From Chaetoderma sp. LZ-2023a (Eukaryota; Mollusca; Caudofoveata; Chaetodermatida; Chaetodermatidae): a stretch of 64,000 nt of DNA. Shown here in pieces: positions 57,750-64,000 of the stretch; within the stretch, counting starts at the first letter, position 1, and each line of letters begins with the position of its first letter. The stretch spans positions 98,180,860 through 98,244,859 of the forward strand of contig CM067374.1 in NCBI GenBank assembly GCA_034401795.1, given 5' to 3'. A program made the position numbers and the translations under genes. The notes below the pieces were generated by a model. The model was given only the letters and a program-made list of their open reading frames with translations, was not told the origin of the DNA and did no database searches.

Positions 57750-57965
57750 ACTATTAACCGTTAGCACTCTGATGTCAATATTCAATCTTTTACTGTGTCA
57801 GTATCAAAGAAACTGGTGTACATTTTTCAACAATTTTGATGGAAGATGTTGCTGTTTACGACTGCACCATCTCCCACCAAACTTGTTGAAAAATGAACAC
57901 CAGTTCATCTTTTAATTTAATTTGAAGATTTAAATTGTTGACACCAGTGTGGTAAGGGTTAAGCA
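57750..57965. repeat. Hairpin family 3, copy 2
   Basis: Palindrome 57811-57906 with the same arms and flanks as copy 1. The inner part (AAGATGTTGCTG..) has drifted and lost pairing. Confidence 0.8.
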
Positions 57966-58057
57966 TTTTAATCACGTCATTCATGATGTAATTGATTATG
58001 CATGGAAAATAACTGTGGCGAATATGGACGGATTTCATTGAAAAGAAATCACACACG

Positions 58058-58157
58058 CGTGCATGCGTGCGTACGTGCGTGCGTGTGTGTGTGAGCGCGC
58101 GCGTCCGTGTGTGTGAGCGCGCGCGTCCGTGTGTGTGAGCGCGCGCGTCCGTGTGTG
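58058..58157. repeat. TGCG/TG simple repeat with a tripled 28-bp unit
   Basis: 'gtgtgtgtgagcgcgcgcgtcc' is repeated three times after a short TGCG tract, giving potential Z-DNA-forming purine-pyrimidine alternation. Confidence 0.92.
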
Positions 58158-58464
58158 CTTGTCATGGTTATAATCAGCAATTCAGTATGTCAGCAGTTGA
58201 TCATGGCGGATAGGAGTGGGGTATGGGTTAAGTGAGAGCTGTCATAAGACAATTATCAAATTTCGTATTTCAGAATCTAGAACATCTAAATTTGAAGAAC
58301 GGTATATGACTTACCTCCAAAGACTTTGATTCTATACAGCATTGTGCTGTAATCGATGGATCCGATATTCCATTCAAGTATAGACGTCATAATCAAATGC
58401 CTTGCTTGCTAGGTGACGTCACAAGATGTGTCCGTCGCGAAAGTTTCATTGATCCACAACAAAA

Positions 58465-58700
58465 GTATATAAATTGTATGTCTTTGGTAAATTTACAATT
58501 TAACACCTCCAAGTCGAATTAATTTCAAAATATGCAACAGCTTACTTGAATAGTCCGCTTGAAATTGAAATTCTGGGAATTCAGGCATCTAGGTGGTAAA
58601 CTTGAATCAAATGCGCATACAAAGTGGGCCGTTCTTAGCTAAGAATGGGCAATGCATAGCTAGAAATGGAGCCCTCTATTGAAATATACTAACACCAGTT
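58465..58700 (-). mobile_element. MITE-like element, hairpin family 1, single arm retained
   Basis: 'aaattgtatgtctttggtaaatttacaattta' is followed by one arm only ('agtcgaattaatttcaaaatatgcaacagctta') and the usual tail 'tagctaagaatgggc'. One stem arm was deleted. Confidence 0.65.
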
Positions 58701-58959
58701 TCTCAACGCTAAATCCATTTTAACAAAAATACATTATCCAACATAAGACACGATACCATGTCATTCTAGTGTTGTATACATTTTACAAGGATTCATAAGG
58801 AATTTGCGTTCTTGAACACGCCGATGGACATTGTGCATATATAACAAGAGCAATCAGAGACTGCAGTCCCTCGCCCTCCCGGTTTTTGTCACACTGTATA
58901 AATTTTTCGGATTTTAAAAATATTTTCAGATTTCCCAAATTTGTTCATCTCGCCAAACG

Positions 58960-59190
58960 TTGTGGGATCCTAGTGTATGATCACACACTTTGCTGTGTCA
59001 AAATATGAGCCATATCGGACCAGTAGTTTCTGGGATATTCATACTTCTAGAATTTTATCCGATCGGGTGCTTTTAGTCAAAGTCTGGAAACCCTCTTGGA
59101 CAGCAAGTTCCTTAGTCATGCTAACATTTGAGCCAAAACAGACGGACCGATCGCAATACTTTCTTCCCCTTACGAGGTGAGGGTACTTAC
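58960..59190. repeat. Dispersed repeat, shared with 42.09-42.34 kb
   Basis: Same order of landmarks as the first copy ('gatcctagtgtatgatcacacactttgctgtgt', 'catatcggaccagtag', 'agtctggaaaccctcttgga'). Confidence 0.72.
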
Positions 59191-59340
59191 CACTTATTTT
59201 ACTGTGCATATAGTCCAGGTTTGTGCGTTAACATAAGTGAAATTTTGCTGCTTAACCCTTCTTGTGTGAACTTAACCCTTTAATGGTCAAACTGACCAAA
59301 AACAACTGTGCAGTTGTCTTCAGACATGGCTATTTCAAAG

Positions 59341-59444
59341 GCCTAGAGAAGAGTATTTTTTAATATTTACCACTAGAATGACTGGCTCTGTAACTGAGCC
59401 CGTCATTCTAGCGGTAAATATTCAAAAATACCATTCTCACAGCC
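59341..59444. repeat. Hairpin family 2 copy
   Basis: 'gcctagagaagagtattttt' pairs with 'aaaataccattctcacagcc'. The inner 'accactagaatgactggctc' pairs with 'gagcccgtcattctagcggt'. Loop 'tgtaact'. Confidence 0.85.
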
Positions 59445-60039
59445 TGCAGATAGACACTGGCTAAGTAAAAACTTTCTTTTCTTTGCCATTACGCCTTTAG
59501 TTTTCAAGCAAGCGAAAAGAAAATCAGTGGTAAATTTACAAAAAACAGTCTTCTAAAACTAAAATATCTTGAAAAATATTGGCCATCAAAATATTTAATT
59601 GAATATACTTTAACAAGTAGTATTTTGAGCGCTTTGAGGCGCTTTTGACACACGAGGGGCTAAGAAAGAAATAGTTTTAAGTAATGCGGGTTTCAGACTT
59701 CACACAGGTTGGCTTCTACAAGTGGGCAGCATAACGCACAACGTCGTGACATCTGTTTGCATCCGTATAAACGTGGCTAACCCTTTCAACCATAGCACAC
59801 ATTCTATAAGACATAGGCTATATTGCATATTTTGGTGACTATTGCGAAACTATAATTTGGCAAAAGGTTCTCGCTTCAAATTAGGTTCAAAGCATTCACT
59901 GTCTATCGTGTGCGGTTGCTTTACAACGGAGGGCCCGATGCGTCCGTCACGTATATGACGTCATAATCAAATACGTCACTTGTTAGATGACGTCATATGC
60001 AAAAAGTCTGTCACGAAGGTGGCAATTGTCCATCTCAAA

Positions 60040-60300
60040 AAGTTTCGAATTGTATTTCTGATTAATTCATTTACAATCTAATAAACATCCTGGTGAATAT
60101 TTTAAAACTAATTTGACGGGGAGCTGTTGCTGCAATACCCAGCAATGCCATATGCATGAACAGTCACAAGTCAAATTAGTTTCAAAATATCCAACACCTT
60201 ATCTATATAGTTACATTGGAATTCTGGGAAGTCTGGGTTCAATGTGTTAAAATCACATCGCGGAGCTTAGTTAGAAATGTATCCTATATTGAGCAACCAG
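60040..60300 (-). mobile_element. MITE-like element, hairpin family 1
   Basis: 'cgaattgtatttctgattaattcatttacaatctaataaacat', palindrome 60090-60196 with an enlarged irregular tip, then 'cttatctatatagtt' and the 'gcttagttagaaatg' tail. Confidence 0.72.
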
Positions 60301-60396
60301 GATGGAATGGGGGGAAATGGTTTAAGATTTTGGCAAAATTATGCAGTACTTAAGACAATGCCAGTTTATTACCATATATACCTCAACAATCAGTCG

Positions 60397-60893
60397 TTAA
60401 CACGGGGGTCCGCTGACTGAATGGTGGATATTACGACATGTCTTTTGCATATGCGTTAGGCAATTATCGTGTCTGCTGAAGCCTTGAGAGCAGTATGGGC
60501 AAATATACTTCATGTGAGATCCTACACTATGACCCGCACAATGTCGGACAAAATTGAAATCGTGCTTAATGGTGGAGTGGCACACAGGACACGTATAGCT
60601 GGATGCATTCTTCTCGAGGTGCCCGCGAGTGTGTTCTTTATATTGCGGCATGTCTATGAAAGATCTATCGCAAAACAAACACAATAATCCATCTGCATCT
60701 CGGAGAGTAACCGGTTGCGGTGTTGCTATTGCATAGGCGGCCGCGCCCTCTGTTGTCTGCCCTTCGTGTCTGTAGGCCCCCATAAAGATACTCTGAATGT
60801 GACTTTCCATTAGTCTGCTGTTGTGATGGATGGTGTCTTTAGTATCGTGAATGACATGTGATCTGGTTCCATCTGGTATCAGCAAAATATCAT
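60397..60893 (-). CDS. Zinc-finger gene, terminal exon with three fingers (copy 3)
   Basis: The acceptor TTGCATTGTTGCAG lies just above 60893, phase 1, and the stop is at 60397. The first 75 residues are polar and His-rich. Finger 1 begins 'CLFCDRSFIDMPQ' (C2H2), finger 2 'CPVCHSTIKHDFNFVRH' (C2H2) and finger 3 'CPYCSQGFSRHDN', ending His-x4-Cys (C2HC). Linker lengths equal those of the two other copies. It is closest to the 56.7 kb exon in finger 3 ('SFSRHD'/'GFSRHD'). It would be the most upstream copy on the minus strand; its 5' exons, if in this window, were not recognised in 60.9-64 kb. Confidence 0.75.
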
Positions 60894-61256
60894 CTGCAAC
60901 AATGCAAAGAACGACTAGAATTACACAATACTAAAAGTTGTGCTCGTCGCTTTAATCCTGTAATAATGAGAACACGATTCAAAGAATAACTTTATTCATT
61001 TTGATAGATATAAGTTGAAACAAACTCAACCCTCTATCACTTTATCACTATTGTTGCAACATAGGCAGCTTTGTCAGAAATAGCGAGAATTTTACGGACA
61101 GCCTTGTACTAGTTTCCACTAAACCCATCACATGTAGTAATACTTATCATTAGCGCATACACTCGACTAGCAAGTGTTCATCTAGTAAGCGCTGGGGCAC
61201 GTTATTTGGAAGATAACCGGTGTGAATATTTTACCCTCTCTCACATCTCTCAAAGG

Positions 61257-61445
61257 ACGAATCCAGTTATAGCTCCCATCTCTAGCTAAGCTTCACTCAC
61301 GCTTTGCCCACGTTGAGATCTCAATTATCAGAAAACTATACAGGTAAGCTCCTGAGTCTTTTGAAACTAATTTAACTGGGTGCTGCGCTCAGTCAAATTA
61401 GTTTCAAAATATTCAACAAAATATTTAATAAATCGTAAAGAAATT
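61257..61445 (+). mobile_element. MITE-like element, hairpin family 1, short tip
   Basis: 'gaatccagttatagctcc', 'aaaactatacaggtaagct', palindrome 61350-61418 with tip GGGTGCTGCGCTC, then 'aatatttaataaatcgtaaag'. Confidence 0.75.
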
Positions 61446-62276
61446 CGGAGTAAATCGCTCCATTCGTGACATAATTGATTTTAACGTCGGCCTACATGAG
61501 ACAGAGTTGATTATGACGTCATATGATAAACTGAGAGACTGGATTCCTCAATTGCCACTGGAAATTAGCATTTGATTTGATGTGTTGATGTCTCTGCTGT
61601 GAAATATGGGGCCAACATCGAGGAACACTTAGCTGATCGATCAAACAATTTTATATAGATGTATACACCGCTTCTAGTGGGTCAATACTAGTATTTGATC
61701 TTCGGTTTTTATATATGCATTACTCAATAGTCAAGAAGATGCAAATTAGAAATTTCAACATTATAAACGTAAAACCAAATTTGATAGCAGAATTCTCCAC
61801 CGTGTCACAGAAAACGCGCCAGCATTTTGTCTAAAAATTTTAAACTGTCTATAGAGACATTTAAGATAGTTTTAAGTTCTTTCCAATGGGAACGTTTCGG
61901 CTTTAAAATAATTTCCCATGCAAACAGACTGTGATACCCACTAATGTTTTAGAAAAAAGCAAATTACAACACAGATCAGGAATTTCTGTAGGAAAATCAG
62001 TGTGTAGTACCAATAGGGGCCTACATCGGAACATTATCAAGATAAGATAAATTTTCTTAAATGTATTTATTTCTATCAGCTAATGTCCAAATACGGTTTA
62101 GAATTTTCCCAATGAACAACAACTGGAGATCTGACGTAAAGTAAGTATATGTTAGTCTGGTGCATTCATTCTTTGTCAATGATGATATTTTCAGACTGAG
62201 TATCCGGTACACGGTTTATCCGTGAACACCCCAGGCCTGTCATTGTCACCAAGATAACCGTGTGATAACAAATCGA

Positions 62277-62493
62277 TGAATCCAGTTTTAGCCAGGCCCC
62301 GCCCATCTCGAGCTAAGCGACACCCACGCTTTGCCTGTGTTGGGATCTATCGAACTCTGAACTCCATGAACCTCAATTTCCGGAAACCTATACAGGTAAG
62401 ATGTTGAATATTTTGAAACTAAGTTGCCTGGGTGCTGTTGCTGCCTATAGCAGCAACAGCGCCAGTTAAATTAGTTTCAAAATATTCAACAAA
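62277..62493 (+). mobile_element. MITE-like element, hairpin family 1, full tip
   Basis: 'gaatccagttttagccaggccccgcccat', 'tgttgggatctatcg', 'cctatacaggtaaga', palindrome 62402-62491 with GGGTGCTGTTGCTGCC-tata-GCAGCAACAGCGCC tip. The 3' flank 'ggttattgaa' is caught up in the following perfect palindrome. Confidence 0.8.
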
Positions 62494-62555
62494 ATGGTTA
62501 TTGAACTATATATGGTGCTTGACAGTTCAAGCACCATATATAGTTCAATAACCAT
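62494..62555. repeat. Perfect palindrome, 29-bp arms, 4-base loop
   Basis: The left arm 62494-62522 and right arm 62527-62555 are exact reverse complements around CAGT. The left arm is the normal flank of the adjacent hairpin element, so the right arm looks like a fold-back copy. Confidence 0.97.
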
Positions 62556-62671
62556 CTTAATGCCTTTTCATAAAAGTGGGTTAAGTAGCAATGTGGGCAC
62601 GGCTCACAACAGATCATCATCACATTAAGTATATATACTGATGTATTTTGGGACTTATGAGAGCTTATCTG

Positions 62672-62673
62672 TC

Positions 62674-62733
<60 letters not shown>
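62672..62733. repeat. (TGCG)n microsatellite
   Basis: About 15 TGCG units. This is one of four loci in the window with the same motif. Confidence 0.97.
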
Positions 62734-62739
62734 TGTCCA

Positions 62740-63845
62740 TGGATTGAAAATCAAAGACAAAAAACACAAAAGTATGAGAACCTTTATTTATTTTTGCAAT
62801 ACCATAGTAGACATAGGGCCTGTATGGCTTGATCAGGAGCCCAAATGTCACTGAACTACAACATGTGCTTATTCTAAAGGCTATATAGGCCTACATAACA
62901 GTGATATCTACATAACAGTGAGAAAGAGATAAAAAATATATATACAGAAAAGCATGCCTATTATCACTAACTACATTGAAGGCAGACCGTGCTACGACAG
63001 GGGAGTAAAAATTCATGTTAAAATAAATTACTTGTGATTAAAAGGTTTTGTTAATCTAGCAATAATGATACAATCAATAAAAGGTGTTTGGTACATTTTA
63101 TAGCTAACTGCATTGTTTTTGACAAGCTTTTAAGGTATCATCTTTATTCATGTAAATATATATTTAAAATCTGGTTGGATAGAGTAGGTTAAAAAGTTGA
63201 GCCCGTGTACATGTAGACAGTCTATACAAACTATCATAATCTTCTAAAATGGAGACTAATTAGCAAGCATTTAAGGAAATAAAGAATTAAAATTGACAAT
63301 GCGCCGACAAAGACTAAACCATTTCATTCCTGAAATTCATATATTTCAATTTCAAATCAGCAAAATAGTTATGATTTTGAATATTTTGAAAGTGAATTGT
63401 CTAAGCAGCAACCGCCAATAATTTATACTTAAACATATTCAACCGCTTTAAAAAACCTTTCACTTCAAGAGGCAAACTTGAAAGTATATACATGAATTCT
63501 AGCAACACGTCTGATACGATAAGGTTGTGACATAGGAAGCTATTTATTATTAGCATAGCTGTGCTTTGTGAGGCTTAGTAAAACTGGCTGAAAAAACCCC
63601 GACAGACAGACAGTCTAATATGAACTGCAAGTTATACTAAAAGCCATACCCTAAAAGTACCATCACATGCAGATACCGTCATCTACACACAATACCTCAC
63701 CTTAGTTTGTAAAACGAGTGGAAAGATATCACCAAATGCATGCGTCCCCCGTCGAGGTGGCGTGTGGCAAGCGGAGCCGGATTAAGCCTATTTGGGGCCC
63801 TGCGCTAATATTAGTCGCGTGTCCCACTCGTCGGGTGGGCCAAGG
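62740..63845. other. Intergenic, no gene seen
   Basis: AT-rich DNA. A weak, decayed family 1 hairpin is possible at about 63377-63444 ('tttgaatattttgaaagtgaatt'). Nothing else is recognised. Confidence 0.5.
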
Positions 63846-63850
63846 AGGAA

Positions 63851-63852
63851 TG

Positions 63853-63926
<74 letters not shown>

Positions 63927-63972
63927 CACCACCACCACCACCACCACCACCACTACTACTACTACTACTACT
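63851..63972. repeat. (ACT)n-(ACC)n-(ACT)n compound microsatellite
   Basis: About 21 ACT units, then about 12 ACC units, then ACT units again. All overlapping open frames are homopolymers. Confidence 0.97.
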
Positions 63973-64000
63973 GACTAAATGATACTGGGAATGCAGGGTC

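Noticed and set aside
63718-63978. Open frames of poly-Thr, poly-Val and poly-Tyr/His
   Set aside because: Simple ACT/ACC repeat.

Overview
This looks like animal nuclear DNA, most likely from a marine invertebrate (mollusc-like, or a hemichordate/echinoderm relative; I cannot separate these without a search). The reasons are AT-rich intergenic DNA, abundant microsatellites, many non-LTR, LTR and DNA transposon remnants, a tRNA-derived SINE, MITE-like hairpins, and spliced multi-exon genes. There is no bacterial operon structure, and most long open frames are transposon fragments or lie in low-complexity repeats.

Layout. 1-4.8 kb: LINE fragments on both strands, a GC-rich insert, and a dispersed repeat. 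4.84-10.20 kb: a probable DNA transposon with diverged inverted ends of about 110 bp. It carries a broken minus-strand gene of a large uncharacterised family with a DTD motif; a second broken copy lies at about 12.1-13.97 kb. 10.2-11.6 kb: a LINE 3' part with an (ATT)n tail. 14.17-27.44 kb: a Ty3/gypsy-type LTR retrotransposon on the minus strand. Its LTRs are unusually long (about 2.8 kb). The coding order is partial gag with two CCHC knuckles, protease, RT and RNase H, with no recognisable integrase, followed by two accessory ORFs. 27.5-29.1 kb: a LINE endonuclease fragment. 29.1-36.7 kb: microsatellites and degenerate tandem repeats. 37-63.5 kb: the host-gene part, with all recognised genes on the minus strand. 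It holds a single-exon bHLH gene (37.7-38.6 kb) and three paralogous terminal exons, each with three zinc fingers (42.8, 56.7 and 60.4 kb). These are surrounded by at least a dozen MITE-like palindromes, a duplicated SINE segment, a probable solo LTR and old repeats.

The most unusual object is the retrotransposon. Its U3 has an architecture like a heat-shock gene promoter: a five-unit heat-shock element, two CCAAT boxes, CRE and TATA. A second CRE-TATA module of almost the same sequence and spacing lies inside the element, just upstream of two accessory ORFs. One of these ORFs starts with a stretch closely resembling the histone H3 tail; the other carries an odd C2H2 finger. The pol frame is dead in this copy, but both accessory ORFs are still open. 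The second point of interest is the set of palindrome families around the zinc-finger exons. Their stem bases are conserved, but their tips differ between copies while remaining self-complementary.

All homology statements come from reading and memory of protein families; nothing was searched.
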